A stretch of 64,000 nt of DNA from Cerasibacillus sp036516575 (lineage in GTDB: Bacteria > Bacillota > Bacilli > Bacillales > Amphibacillaceae). The stretch lies in NCBI RefSeq assembly GCF_036516575.1, contig NZ_DATBTY010000036.1, forward strand, positions 123,324 through 187,323. The letters run 5' to 3'. Positions 52,306-61,422 of this stretch are shown piece by piece. The notes under the pieces are model-generated. The model saw only the letters and a list, made by a program, of their open reading frames with translations, was not told the DNA's origin and searched no databases. Position 1 is the first letter of the stretch, and every line of letters begins with the position of its first letter. The position numbers and the translations under genes are program-made.

Positions 52306-53430
52306 GTGGTAGCAACTTTATATCGCCCGACATGGGCAGAAATAGATTTAGCTGCAATTGGATATAATATTAAACAAATCAAAAAAACATTATCAACAGG
52401 AACGGAAATTATGGCAGTTGTTAAAGCAAATGGATATGGTCATGGTAGTGTAGAAATTGCTCGAAAAGCCCTCGCTTCAGGAGCTAAAGCATTGGCTGTA
52501 GCCTTACTAGAAGAGGCACTAGTTCTAAGGCGTGCGGGCATTACGGCACCTATATTAGTACTCGGATGGGTTGACCCAAAAGACAGTCCAGTAGCGGCTA
52601 GTCATCATATTACGCTTACCTTTTTTCAAGAAGAATGGTTAGAAGAGGTGGGGAAGATTTCGCTTACCGATGATCTGAAAGTCCATATGAAATGGGATAC
52701 GGGAATGGGACGAATCGGTATTCGGACAGAACAAGACCTCAGTCATGTTCTTACTGCTCTTAAACAAATTCCGCATGTCAAATTAACCGGTGTTTTCACT
52801 CATTTCGCTTCAGCAGATGAGGAGAATCTCACTTATTATCATGGGCAAACAGAACGCTTTTCTCGATTACTAGATATTTTTCAAAAAGAGTGGCAGGGGG
52901 CAGAGTCTATTCATATTCATACAGGTAATAGTGCAGCTGCCATTCGTTTTCCGGAACAGATGCAACATTATATACGTTTCGGGATTGCTATGTATGGTCA
53001 GTATCCATCACCATGGGTAAAGTCTCAAAAGATTATTTCACTTAAACCCGCCTTCTCCCTTTACAGTCAGCTAACCCATGTAAAAAGGGTTTCAAAAGGA
53101 GCTAAAATTGGTTACGGAAGTACGTATACATTTAATGAAGAAGGCTGGGTTGGAACTGTACCAATTGGTTATGGTGATGGCTGGTCACGGGAGTTACAAG
53201 ATTTTCATGTCCTTGTCGATGGTAAGAAATGCCCGATTATTGGTCGGATTTGTATGGATCAGATGATGATTCGACTTGATCAATCATATCCAATCGGCAC
53301 AAAAGTAACATTGATCGGGAAAGATCAACAAGAAGAGATTGAAGTCGATGATATAGCCGATTATCTAGGGACAATTCCATACGAAGTGACATGTATGCTC
53401 AATGAACGTATCCCAAGAAAGTATATTTAA
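52306..53430 (+). CDS. alr: Alanine racemase
   Basis: GTG 52306 is chosen for its 8-base distance to AGGGGTG; the GTG at 52297 falls inside that site. The 374-residue PLP enzyme supplies D-alanine for peptidoglycan. Lys40 in AVVKANGYGHG binds PLP. GTGMGRIG-like (WDTGMGRIG), HTGNSAA and KIGYGSTYTF follow, and the C-terminal domain has GRICMDQMMI. It is followed, as in B. subtilis, by the ndoAI-ndoA pair. Confidence 0.95.
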   Translation: MVATLYRPTWAEIDLAAIGYNIKQIKKTLSTGTEIMAVVKANGYGHGSVEIARKALASGAKALAVALLEEALVLRRAGITAPILVLGWVDPKDSPVAASHHITLTFFQEEWLEEVGKISLTDDLKVHMKWDTGMGRIGIRTEQDLSHVLTALKQIPHVKLTGVFTHFASADEENLTYYHGQTERFSRLLDIFQKEWQGAESIHIHTGNSAAAIRFPEQMQHYIRFGIAMYGQYPSPWVKSQKIISLKPAFSLYSQLTHVKRVSKGAKIGYGSTYTFNEEGWVGTVPIGYGDGWSRELQDFHVLVDGKKCPIIGRICMDQMMIRLDQSYPIGTKVTLIGKDQQEEIEVDDIADYLGTIPYEVTCMLNERIPRKYI

Positions 53431-53579
53431 CAGGATTAGGCAGTATGATAGTTAGTAGGACAAGTTTAGACATATTTTTTTCAAAAAGTTAAGGTATCGC
53501 TTTGCATTTCATTCGCTGTAATGATATTATTGTAATGATTTCATAATGGTCGTTCAAATGTTGGTGGAGGTGCATGGTT

Positions 53580-53864
53580 TTGTCAGAAAGCTTGCAAGAA
53601 GTTTTGGTAAGAATGCCGAAAAACCTATTGAATGAGGTGGATGGTGTGATGAAATACGAAAATAAAGACCTCAGTGATTTCATCTGTCAGGCTACAAGAA
53701 ACTATTTGGAAGCAAAAAAACAGGAGCATTTTCATAAATTTTATGAATCCATGCAAAAAGGTTACGAAGAGATGGCAAGGATTAACCTTAAGATTGCTTC
53801 AGAAGCTTTTCAGGCTGAAGAGGAGGCCGAAGTCACCCTAGAACGAACTGTGATAGGGGTGTAA
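53580..53864 (+). CDS. ndoAI: Antitoxin EndoAI (MazE-like)
   Basis: TTG 53580 gives a protein beginning MSES like the B. subtilis antitoxin and stands 9 bases from GGTGGAGG; the ATG at 53574 is only 3 bases away. The 94-residue protein has a ribbon-helix-helix N-terminus (VLVRMPKNLLNEVDG) and a C-terminal toxin-binding helix ending EEEAEVTLERTVIG. It neutralises NdoA and probably represses the pair. Confidence 0.93.
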   Translation: MSESLQEVLVRMPKNLLNEVDGVMKYENKDLSDFICQATRNYLEAKKQEHFHKFYESMQKGYEEMARINLKIASEAFQAEEEAEVTLERTVIGV

Positions 53865-53868
53865 TAAT

Positions 53869-54237
53869 TTGGGTGTAAAAAGAGGCGAAGTATATTTCGC
53901 TGATCTTTCTCCAGTGGTTGGATCAGAACAGGGAGGAGTTCGCCCAGTCCTGATCCTGCAAAATGATATCGGGAATCGCTTTAGTCCGACTGTCATTGTT
54001 GCGGCTATTACCGCACAAATTCAAAAAGCTAAACTACCAACCCATGTAGAGATTGATGCGAAAAAGTACGGTTTTGATCGGGATTCAGTTATTTTATTAG
54101 AGCAAATTCGTACATTGGATAAACAACGTCTAACTGATCGGATTACGAAGTTAGACGATAAAATGATGAAAAAAATAAACCATGCATTGGAAGTTAGTTT
54201 AGGATTAAAGGACTTGTATGAGAATCACGGCAAATAG
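53869..54237 (+). CDS. ndoA: Endoribonuclease toxin EndoA (MazF)
   Basis: The TTG start follows AGGGGTG. The 122-residue MazF/PemK toxin is extremely conserved, with KRGEVYFADLSPVVGSEQGG, RPVLILQNDIGNRFSPTVIV and HVEIDAKKYGF. It cuts single-stranded RNA at UACAU-like sites in B. subtilis. It is 4 bp downstream of its antitoxin and upstream of the sigB operon, an arrangement kept across bacilli and staphylococci. Confidence 0.96.
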   Translation: MGVKRGEVYFADLSPVVGSEQGGVRPVLILQNDIGNRFSPTVIVAAITAQIQKAKLPTHVEIDAKKYGFDRDSVILLEQIRTLDKQRLTDRITKLDDKMMKKINHALEVSLGLKDLYENHGK

Positions 54238-54247
54238 ATCACTGTTT

Positions 54248-54281
54248 GATCCCCTTGGTGTAAAGCTACGGGGTTTTTTTG
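54248..54281 (+). terminator. Terminator after ndoA
   Basis: TCCCC and GGGG(T) enclose a loop of about 15 bases with further pairing and run into eight T residues. Confidence 0.6.
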
Positions 54282-54301
54282 TATTTATTTATAAATAGGG
54301 G

Positions 54302-54330
54302 TTGTATAAAAAAGTTCATCTGTTTATAAT
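54302..54330 (+). promoter_or_regulatory. Sigma-A promoter for rsbT
   Basis: TTGTAT (54302-54307), 17-bp spacer, TATAAT (54325-54330). It lies between the ndoA terminator and rsbT, so the shortened sigB operon has its own vegetative promoter. Confidence 0.65.
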
Positions 54331-54402
54331 GAAAATAATATAGTGAGTTAAGGTAATTTTTAGAAAAATAGAATAATGCTTAGCTGAAGGAGTGTGAAGA
54401 TA

Positions 54403-54804
54403 TTGGGTTGCCAATCCTCTGTACGCATTCAACTAGAGAAGGATATCATCCATGCTCGCAAAGTTGGCCGTCAATTTGCAGAACAATTACAGTTCGGTCT
54501 TCTCGAGGTCGCGCGAATTGCCGCTTCAATTTCAGAAATAGCTTATAATATTTTTTTGTATGCTGACAAGGGGCAGATTTGCTTTCAAATTATGGAGAGC
54601 ACGGGGCAAAAAGGTTTGCGTATCATAGCTAGTGATACGGGACCTGGCATTAAGGATATCGAGCAGGCTCTAGAAGACGGTTACTCTACATCAGCTGGTT
54701 TAGGTGCTGGCTTACCCGGAATTAAACGAATGATGGATGAGTTTGAAATAACATCTATTGTGGGTGAAGGAACACGCATTAAATTCATCAAATGGGTCAA
54801 GTAA
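54403..54804 (+). CDS. rsbT: Serine kinase / RsbU activator RsbT
   Basis: TTG 54403 gives 133 residues, the length of B. subtilis RsbT, and is 10 bases after AAGGAG; GTG 54394 is too close. The GHKL ATPase fold shows SEIAYNIFLYADKGQI, ASDTGPGIKDIEQAL and GYSTSAGLGAGLPGIKRMMDEF. In B. subtilis RsbT is held by the RsbR-RsbS stressosome and, when freed, activates the phosphatase RsbU. Here rsbR and rsbS are not in front of it: only 165 bp separate it from ndoA. Confidence 0.93.
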   Translation: MGCQSSVRIQLEKDIIHARKVGRQFAEQLQFGLLEVARIAASISEIAYNIFLYADKGQICFQIMESTGQKGLRIIASDTGPGIKDIEQALEDGYSTSAGLGAGLPGIKRMMDEFEITSIVGEGTRIKFIKWVK

Positions 54805-54830
54805 GTGATGAGACAGAAGGGTGAGAACAG

Positions 54831-55832
54831 ATGGACACAATACTACTTGATAAGAAAACATACAAACAACTATTAAAACAATACATCTTAACACAAGATG
54901 AGAGCGCTTTATATCGTGCAGGCCGTTTAACCCGTAATTTTATTAAGAAAAATATTCTACCTGAAGAAATAATTGATTTACATGTACAAGAATTACGTGA
55001 AACATATCCAGCTATTTATGGTGAAGTTTTATATATGTGTCAGTTTTTGCTCGAGACGATGATTTCTTACGGACTGGCGATCCAAGAAAGTGAAACATTA
55101 CGTGAAAAACAACTCGCTATGAGAACAGAAATATCACTTGCTGCTAATATACAAAAAATATTATTAGCGACAAGCCTCCCAAAAGTAAATGATTTAGATA
55201 TCGGTGTTATAAGTGTACCAGCAAAGCAAATGAACGGTGATTACTATCATTTTATAGCTGGGAAAGATGGTAGTATCGGAATTGCCTTGGCGGATATAAT
55301 CGGGAAAGGTATTCCGGCAGCTCTTTGTATGTCCATGATTAAGTATGCTATGGATAGTTTTCCAGAACAATTAATGAACCCGAATGACATCTTGCGTCAG
55401 TTAAATCATGTTGTCGAATTAAACGTTGATTCAAGCATGTTTATAACGATGATATATGCTAAATACAGAGACAACATATTAACATATGCATCTGCTGGGC
55501 ATGAACCAGGCATTTATTACTGTAAAAAGAAAGAGACGTTCCATGAATTAAGAGCAAAAGGCCTTGTATTAGGCGTTTCAGCTGATGTTAATTATTTACA
55601 ATATGAACGGGAATTGAAAAAAGGCGATATGGTTATATTGCTAACAGATGGTGTTACAGAATATAGGCAGGGTGACCAATTTGCTAAAAGGGATGAGCTT
55701 TTAAGAGTTATAAAGAATTCAATTCATTTAAAAGCACAGCAAATCGTAGAAAATGTGTATCAACATTTTAGAAAATTATCAGATTATTACCAAGAGGATG
55801 ACTTTACACTTATTATTTTGCGAAAGCTATAA
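54831..55832 (+). CDS. rsbU: PP2C phosphatase RsbU
   Basis: The 333-residue protein has the N-terminal RsbT-binding four-helix domain (about 1-85) and a C-terminal PPM phosphatase (ISLAANIQKILLATSLP, GDYYHFI, ALADIIGKGIPAALCMSMIKY, TYASAGHEPGIYY, LLTDGVTEYRQ, EDDFTLIIL). It dephosphorylates RsbV-P so that RsbV can pull RsbW off sigma-B. It is activated by RsbT in environmental stress. Confidence 0.94.
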   Translation: MDTILLDKKTYKQLLKQYILTQDESALYRAGRLTRNFIKKNILPEEIIDLHVQELRETYPAIYGEVLYMCQFLLETMISYGLAIQESETLREKQLAMRTEISLAANIQKILLATSLPKVNDLDIGVISVPAKQMNGDYYHFIAGKDGSIGIALADIIGKGIPAALCMSMIKYAMDSFPEQLMNPNDILRQLNHVVELNVDSSMFITMIYAKYRDNILTYASAGHEPGIYYCKKKETFHELRAKGLVLGVSADVNYLQYERELKKGDMVILLTDGVTEYRQGDQFAKRDELLRVIKNSIHLKAQQIVENVYQHFRKLSDYYQEDDFTLIILRKL

Positions 55833-55837
55833 AAGGT

Positions 55838-55863
55838 GTTTCAAGATATAAAGAATAGGGTAC
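55838..55863 (+). promoter_or_regulatory. Sigma-B promoter in front of rsbV
   Basis: GTTTCA (55838-55843), 14-bp spacer, GGGTAC (55858-55863) fits the sigma-B consensus GTTTAA-N12-14-GGGTAT. It is at the place where B. subtilis has the autoregulatory sigma-B promoter for rsbV-rsbW-sigB. Confidence 0.82.
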
Positions 55864-55919
55864 ATGTAGGTTGTCTACTTTGTTCGGATCTGTTCGCATA
55901 ATGGGGAGGGAAACAATTA

Positions 55920-56240
55920 ATGAATCTAACGATTGATGTATTAGAGAAAGAGCAGCAATCAATTGTATGTCTGTCTGGTGAAATCGATGTGTACACGGCG
56001 AATGATTTGAAGGAGAGGCTCATTCCTTTAACAGAAAAAGAAGGCACGGTTGTTGAAGTGGACTTTAATCATGTCCGTTATATGGATAGTACGGGTTTAG
56101 GAGTATTCATCGGTGCTTTAAAATCAACAAAAAAACACGGTAGTCATTTAAAACTCATCCACTTGAATCACCGCGTTCTACGTCTGTTTAAAATCACTGG
56201 ATTAAATGAAATAATGGATATAGCAGAAAAAACGAGGTGA
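55920..56240 (+). CDS. rsbV: Anti-anti-sigma factor RsbV
   Basis: The 106-residue STAS protein has the phosphorylatable serine in YMDSTGLGVF (Ser57, equivalent to Ser56 in B. subtilis). Non-phosphorylated it binds RsbW and frees sigma-B. It follows the sigma-B promoter and ends next to rsbW. Confidence 0.95.
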   Translation: MNLTIDVLEKEQQSIVCLSGEIDVYTANDLKERLIPLTEKEGTVVEVDFNHVRYMDSTGLGVFIGALKSTKKHGSHLKLIHLNHRVLRLFKITGLNEIMDIAEKTR

Positions 56241-56248
56241 TGATCGAA

Positions 56249-56737
56249 ATGAAGACCTTTGATTTTGTGGAAATGCGCATACCCGCTAAAGCGGAATATG
56301 TCAGTGTTGTTCGTTTAAGTGTTTCAGGTATTGCAAGTCGCATGGGATTTAATTATGACGAGATTGAGGATTTGAAAATTGCTATTTCTGAAGCGATTAC
56401 AAATACTGTAAAGCATGCTTATGGCGAGAATGAAACTGGAGAGGTAAATATTGGCTTCGGAATATATAGTAATAAATTGGAAATAATGGTTTCCGATCAT
56501 GGGGAAAGTTTTAAGTTTGAAGATATCAAGGAAAAAATTGGACCTTACCAACCACGTGAATCAATTATGACTTTACGAGAAGGAGGTTTTGGACTTTTTT
56601 TAATTGACGCATTGATGGACAAAGTAGAAATCAATAATGATTATGGCGTCCTCGTTCTCATGACAAAATACAAACGTGAAACTGAGGTGGACGAAGGTGG
56701 GAACGAAATATCAGCAACAAGTATATCGTTGGATTAA
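56249..56737 (+). CDS. rsbW: Anti-sigma-B factor and kinase RsbW
   Basis: ATG 56249 (MKTFDFVEMRIPAK) corresponds to the start of B. subtilis RsbW and is placed 10 bases after GAGGTG; earlier starts at 56237 and 56240 overlap that site. The 162-residue GHKL kinase has EIEDLKIAISEAITNTVKHAY (N-box) and VSDHGESF, GGFGLFLIDALMD. It holds sigma-B and phosphorylates RsbV. It overlaps sigB by 41 bp. Confidence 0.95.
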   Translation: MKTFDFVEMRIPAKAEYVSVVRLSVSGIASRMGFNYDEIEDLKIAISEAITNTVKHAYGENETGEVNIGFGIYSNKLEIMVSDHGESFKFEDIKEKIGPYQPRESIMTLREGGFGLFLIDALMDKVEINNDYGVLVLMTKYKRETEVDEGGNEISATSISLD

Positions 56738-57467
56738 ACAAATACAAGAAAATCCTGATGATAAAGAAACCCGAGAAAAAATCGTTCTTCATTATACGAA
56801 TCTTGTTCGTTCACTTGCTCGCCGATATGCTAAATCTTATTCGTTTTATGAAGACCTTGTCCAGGTAGGAATGGTTGGCTTGTTATCCGCTGTCAATCGC
56901 TTTGATGAGCATTTCGGGAAACCATTTGAATCATTTGCTGTCCCGACGATTATTGGAGAAATTAAACGTTATATACGTGACCATACATGGAGTGTATATG
57001 TACCAAGAAGAGTTCGCGAGTTAAACCCTAAAATTAATAAGGCGGTTGAGCATTTAACAAACACATATCATCGTTCGCCTACAATAAATGAAATTGCATC
57101 ATATCTAGAGGTAACTGAAGAAGCGATTTTAGAAACTCTTGAGATGGGAAGAAGCTATCAAGCGATTTCGATGGATTATCAATTTAAAGACAGTGAGAAT
57201 AGCAGTCAGTCATTATTAGATATAATCGGTAAACAGGAAAAAGGTTTTGAGGAAGTTCAATTAAAGGCGTTTTTTAAAACAATTCTCTCAACACTATCTG
57301 AGCGCGAGCAACAAATCATCCGCCAAATATATTTTGAAAATTTAACACAGCGTGAAGTCGGTAAACAGCTAAGCATCTCACAAATGCACGTATCACGACT
57401 CCAGCGTAAGGCATTAAAAAGGTTACGTGATGTTATCCGAAATGATTTAACAGAAATAATAGATTAA
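56697..57467 (+). CDS. sigB: General stress sigma factor SigB
   Basis: GTG 56697 lies 6 bases after GAGGTGG; the frame upstream has no site. The 256-residue sigma-70 group 3 factor has region 2 (FYEDLVQVGMVGLLSAVNRFD, then FESFAVPTIIGEIKRYIRDHTWSVYVPRR), region 3 and region 4 (LSEREQQIIRQIYFENLTQREVGKQLSISQMHVSRLQRKAL). It directs the general stress regulon and its own operon through the rsbV promoter. No rsbX follows: the next gene is tex. Confidence 0.96.
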   Translation: MGTKYQQQVYRWIKQIQENPDDKETREKIVLHYTNLVRSLARRYAKSYSFYEDLVQVGMVGLLSAVNRFDEHFGKPFESFAVPTIIGEIKRYIRDHTWSVYVPRRVRELNPKINKAVEHLTNTYHRSPTINEIASYLEVTEEAILETLEMGRSYQAISMDYQFKDSENSSQSLLDIIGKQEKGFEEVQLKAFFKTILSTLSEREQQIIRQIYFENLTQREVGKQLSISQMHVSRLQRKALKRLRDVIRNDLTEIID

Positions 57468-57498
57468 ACGACTTTGTCGGCTACGGCCGTTTTTTTTG
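57466..57498 (+). terminator. Terminator after sigB
   Basis: AACGAC and GGCCGTT with internal CGGC/GCCG pairing form a short hairpin before eight T residues. Confidence 0.7.
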
Positions 57499-57572
57499 TT
57501 TAAACAGCGAATATGTCAATGAAAGAATGGATGATTTTTGATAAGATAATAAAGAAGTGAAGGAGGAAAAAG

Positions 57573-59741
57573 ATGTCGAATCTTAACCAAAAGTTATTAC
57601 AATGGGTAGCAAAAGATGTCCATGTCAAGCTACCAATCGTTGAAAAGGTCATTCAATTAATCGATGAGGGCAATACCGTTCCATTTATTGCAAGGTATCG
57701 TAAGGAATTGACGGGTGGTCTTGATGAAGTCCAGATCAAAGCAATTCAAGATCAATGGGAGTACGCAGAGAATTTAGCGAATAGAAAGGAAGAAGTTATT
57801 CGCTTAATTGATGAACAAGGTAAGCTAACAGATGAACTTAAAAAGGATATTCAAGCTGCTACTCAATTACAACGTGTGGAAGACCTTTATCGACCATATA
57901 AACAAAAAAGAAGAACACGCGCTACGATTGCGAAAGAAAAAGGATTAGAACCGTTAGCGGAAATGATTTGGAAACAAGAAGATGTTGCATTAGAGCATGA
58001 AGCGGCAAACTACTTTTCCGAAGAACATGATTTACATACAGTTGATGATGTTCTAGTAGGTGTGAATGATATTTTAGCCGAGTGGATCTCGGACAATCCG
58101 ACTTATCGAGAATGGATTCGTTCTGAAACCTTTAAGCGAGGTACGATTCATTCCAGTGAAAAAGCTGTAGAAAAAGATGAGAAAAAAGTGTATGAAATGT
58201 ACTACGATTATAATGAAAAGGTTCAATCAATTGTATCTCATCGTACACTAGCACTAAATCGCGGGGAAAAAGAAGGTGTTCTACGCGTTGCGATTGAGCC
58301 ACCGATTGAATTCATTTTACAGCATTTAAATAAAAATATTATTAAGCAGTCGACAGCTCAAGATGTGAAAACACTTATATCAGAAGCTATTGAAGACAGT
58401 TATAAACGTTTGATTCAGCCATCGATTGAACGTGAAATTCGTAATCAGCTAACTGAAGAAGCTGAGGAACAAGCGATAGATGTCTTCTCAACAAATTTAA
58501 AAAATCTACTACTGCAACCTCCATTGAAAGGAAAAATCGTACTTGGTGTCGATCCAGCCTTTCGAACAGGTTGCAAATTAGCTGTTATCGATGAAACTGG
58601 GAAATTACATGCTGTTGATGTCATGTATCCGAACGCACCGCATCATGACATGAAAGGTGCAGAGAAGATAATCATGGATATCTTATCAACATATCGTGTG
58701 GAATTGGTTGCGATTGGAAATGGGACAGCTTCACGTGAAACGGAGCAATTTATTGCAGACGTAATCGCAAAACATCGAATGGATCTCCAATATATTATTG
58801 TGAATGAAGCGGGCGCTAGTGTGTACTCAGCCTCCAAACTAGCCAGAGAAGAATTTCCAAATCTACAAGTTGAAGAAAGAAGCGCGGCTTCCATTGCCCG
58901 TCGCGTACAAGATCCACTCGCGGAGCTCGTTAAAATCGATCCGAAATCAATCGGTGTAGGTCAATATCAACATGATGTGAGTCAAAAAGCTTTAAGTGAA
59001 TCATTACGTTTCGTCGTTGAAACAACAGTAAACCAAGTCGGAGTCAATGTGAATACTGCTTCGTCATCATTGCTCCAATATGTATCTGGTCTTAATAAAA
59101 CGGTGGCTAACAATATCGTTGCTTACCGTAATGAAAAAGGGAAGTTCACTAGCCGTGAACAACTTAAAGATATCCCACGCCTTGGGGCAAAGACATATGA
59201 ACAAGGTATCGGATTTCTAAGAATTATTGATGGCACACATCCACTAGACCGGACGCCGATTCACCCAGAAAGTTATGGGCAGACTGAGAAATTCCTACAT
59301 ATGTTAGGTTGTGACCTCGATGATATAGGTACAGAGAAGTTAAAAAATCAATTAGTATCTATTGATAAAAAACAAATCAGTAATGAATTACAAATTGGAC
59401 TTCCAACACTTGAAGACATTATGTCTGCACTCGCTCAACCTGAACGAGATCCACGTGATGATCTACCAATGCCTGTCTTACGGGAAAATGTTCTAACATT
59501 AGAAGACTTAAAAGAAGGTATGGAATTAGAAGGAACAGTACGCAATGTAGTCGATTTTGGTGTTTTTGTAGATATTGGTGTTGGTCAAGATGGACTCGTC
59601 CATATTTCGAAAATGGCTGACCATTATGTTAAACATCCAATGGATATTGTGTCGGTCGGAGATGTCATAACTGTTTGGGTTCAAGATGTTGATATTGATA
59701 AAGAAAGAATTGCTTTATCCATGATTGAAAAGAAAAAATAA
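57573..59741 (+). CDS. tex: Tex-family RNA-binding transcription accessory protein
   Basis: The 722-residue protein has the Tex N-terminal domain, a YqgF-type RNase-H fold (KIVLGVDPAFRTGCKLAVID at about 325), a helix-hairpin-helix pair (VSGLNKTVANNIVAYRNEKG, LGAKTYEQGIGFLRI) and a C-terminal S1 domain (LEGTVRNVVDFGVFVDIGVGQDGLVHIS). This is B. subtilis YdcI, in the same place downstream of sigB. Tex acts in transcription or ribosome-linked quality control. It ends at a bidirectional terminator. Confidence 0.95.
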   Translation: MSNLNQKLLQWVAKDVHVKLPIVEKVIQLIDEGNTVPFIARYRKELTGGLDEVQIKAIQDQWEYAENLANRKEEVIRLIDEQGKLTDELKKDIQAATQLQRVEDLYRPYKQKRRTRATIAKEKGLEPLAEMIWKQEDVALEHEAANYFSEEHDLHTVDDVLVGVNDILAEWISDNPTYREWIRSETFKRGTIHSSEKAVEKDEKKVYEMYYDYNEKVQSIVSHRTLALNRGEKEGVLRVAIEPPIEFILQHLNKNIIKQSTAQDVKTLISEAIEDSYKRLIQPSIEREIRNQLTEEAEEQAIDVFSTNLKNLLLQPPLKGKIVLGVDPAFRTGCKLAVIDETGKLHAVDVMYPNAPHHDMKGAEKIIMDILSTYRVELVAIGNGTASRETEQFIADVIAKHRMDLQYIIVNEAGASVYSASKLAREEFPNLQVEERSAASIARRVQDPLAELVKIDPKSIGVGQYQHDVSQKALSESLRFVVETTVNQVGVNVNTASSSLLQYVSGLNKTVANNIVAYRNEKGKFTSREQLKDIPRLGAKTYEQGIGFLRIIDGTHPLDRTPIHPESYGQTEKFLHMLGCDLDDIGTEKLKNQLVSIDKKQISNELQIGLPTLEDIMSALAQPERDPRDDLPMPVLRENVLTLEDLKEGMELEGTVRNVVDFGVFVDIGVGQDGLVHISKMADHYVKHPMDIVSVGDVITVWVQDVDIDKERIALSMIEKKK

Positions 59742-59750
59742 AACAATATA

Positions 59751-59790
59751 AAAACCCATTCCCAGTCTATTTAGGGAATGGGTTTTTATT
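59751..59790. terminator. Bidirectional terminator between tex and katA
   Basis: AAAAACCCATTCCC pairs with GGGAATGGGTTTTT around AGTCTATTTA. Confidence 0.92.
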
Positions 59791-61260
59791 TTATTTTAAA
59801 GAGTCTATTTCACTTAATGGGATATCGAGTGCTTTTGCTACCCCTTCTCCATATGCTGGATCAGCTTGGTAACAGTGAGAAATATGACGCAATTTAATAT
59901 GCTTATCTACATCTTGCATATCACGAGCGGTATTTTCGAATAAAGCTTGTTTTTGCTTATCATTCATTAAATTAAATAAGCGTCCCGGTTGTTCAAAGTA
60001 AAGATCATCATCTTCACGGAAATTCCAACGATTACCGTCTCCGTAAATCGGAAGTGCTGGTTCTTTATATTCTGGTTGCTCTTTCCACTCACCATAGCTA
60101 TTTGGCCCATAGGCTAGACGACTTCCATGGTTTCCATCAACACGCATAGCACCATCACGATGGAAACTATGAAAAGGACATCTTGGTTGATTGACAGGAA
60201 TTTGGTGATGATTAACACCTAAACGATAGCGCTGGGCGTCACCATATGAAAATAATCTACCTTGTAACATTTTATCCGGTGAAAAGCTTATACCAGGTAC
60301 AACATTTGCAGGTGTAAAAGCAGCTTGTTCCACTTCAGCAAAATAGTTTTCTGGATTACGATTTAATTCAAATTCCCCAACTTCTATTAATGGAAACTCA
60401 TCTTTATACCACACTTTTGTCAAATCAAAAGGATTATAAGGCATTTGGTTTGCTTCTTCTTCGGTCATAACTTGAATGTACATTTTCCATTTTGGGAAAT
60501 TCCCTTTCTCGATGCTTTCATATAAATCAAGCTGATGACTTTCTCGGTCTTTTCCAATCAATACTTCTGCTTCTTGATCTGTTAAATTTTCAATTCCTTG
60601 CTGTGTTCGAAGATGGAATTTAACCCATACGCGTTCATTTGCTTCATTAATCATGCTGAATGTATGGCTACCAAATCCATGCATATGACGATAGGACTTA
60701 GGAATGCCACGATCACTCATGACAATCGTTACTTGATGTAATGCTTCGGGTAAGGAAGTCCAGAAATCCCAGTTGCTATTTTTATTTTTCATATTTGTCC
60801 GTGGATCACGCTTCACGACATGATTTAAATCTGGAAATAGTAATGGATCTCTGAAAAAGAATACAGGAGTATTATTACCAACTAAATCCCAATTACCTTC
60901 CTCTGTATAAAAACGCATAGCAAACCCACGTATATCCCGTTCTGCATCAGCTGCTCCTCTTTCGCCAGCAACTGTTGAGAAACGAACAAACATATCTGTT
61001 TCCTTGCCAACTTCAGAAAAGATTTTCGCTTTTGTATATTTAGTTATATCATTTGTTACTTTAAATGTTCCGTAGGCGCCAGAACCTTTTGCGTGCATAC
61101 GGCGCTCTGGTATAACTTCACGATCAAAATGAGCAAGCTTTTCAAGAAACCATACGTCTTGGAGTAACATAGGACCTCTTGGGCCAGCTGTCATTGAGTT
61201 TTCATAATCTGAAACAGGAGCCCCTGCTGCTGTTGTAAGTCTTTTTTTCTTATTTGCCAT
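59791..61260 (-). CDS. katA: Monofunctional heme catalase
   Basis: The 489-residue small-subunit (clade 3) catalase breaks down hydrogen peroxide. The distal His56 in RRMHAKGSGAYG, Asn in GNNTPVFFF and the proximal Tyr in RLFSYGDAQRYRLG are present. Ribosome binding site AAAGAGGTG. Its promoter has a PerR box, so it is probably induced by peroxide. In B. subtilis tex and ydcK are adjacent; katA here is an insertion into that conserved order. Confidence 0.95.
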   Translation of the reverse strand: MANKKKRLTTAAGAPVSDYENSMTAGPRGPMLLQDVWFLEKLAHFDREVIPERRMHAKGSGAYGTFKVTNDITKYTKAKIFSEVGKETDMFVRFSTVAGERGAADAERDIRGFAMRFYTEEGNWDLVGNNTPVFFFRDPLLFPDLNHVVKRDPRTNMKNKNSNWDFWTSLPEALHQVTIVMSDRGIPKSYRHMHGFGSHTFSMINEANERVWVKFHLRTQQGIENLTDQEAEVLIGKDRESHQLDLYESIEKGNFPKWKMYIQVMTEEEANQMPYNPFDLTKVWYKDEFPLIEVGEFELNRNPENYFAEVEQAAFTPANVVPGISFSPDKMLQGRLFSYGDAQRYRLGVNHHQIPVNQPRCPFHSFHRDGAMRVDGNHGSRLAYGPNSYGEWKEQPEYKEPALPIYGDGNRWNFREDDDLYFEQPGRLFNLMNDKQKQALFENTARDMQDVDKHIKLRHISHCYQADPAYGEGVAKALDIPLSEIDSLK

Positions 61261-61296
61261 AAATAAACACCTCTTTATTAATTATCATCACAATTA

Positions 61297-61325
61297 TATT
61301 GTAACACATATTAATCAATAATCAA
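61297..61325 (-). promoter_or_regulatory. katA promoter
   Basis: On the minus strand TTGATT (61325-61320), a 17-bp spacer and TACAAT (61302-61297) form a sigma-A promoter 37 bp before the katA start. Confidence 0.7.
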
Positions 61326-61332
61326 TATATAA

Positions 61333-61347
61333 ATATAATAATTATAA
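61333..61347. promoter_or_regulatory. PerR box at katA
   Basis: ATATAATAATTATAA matches the PerR/Fur-type consensus TTATAATNATTATAA at all but the first specified base. It lies just upstream of the katA -35 region. Confidence 0.7.
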
Positions 61348-61422
61348 ATAACAGATAAATCCATTCATGATAAATTATGATAAACTAATTATTAAACTTA
61401 TTAATGAAGGAAGGTGTTAATA

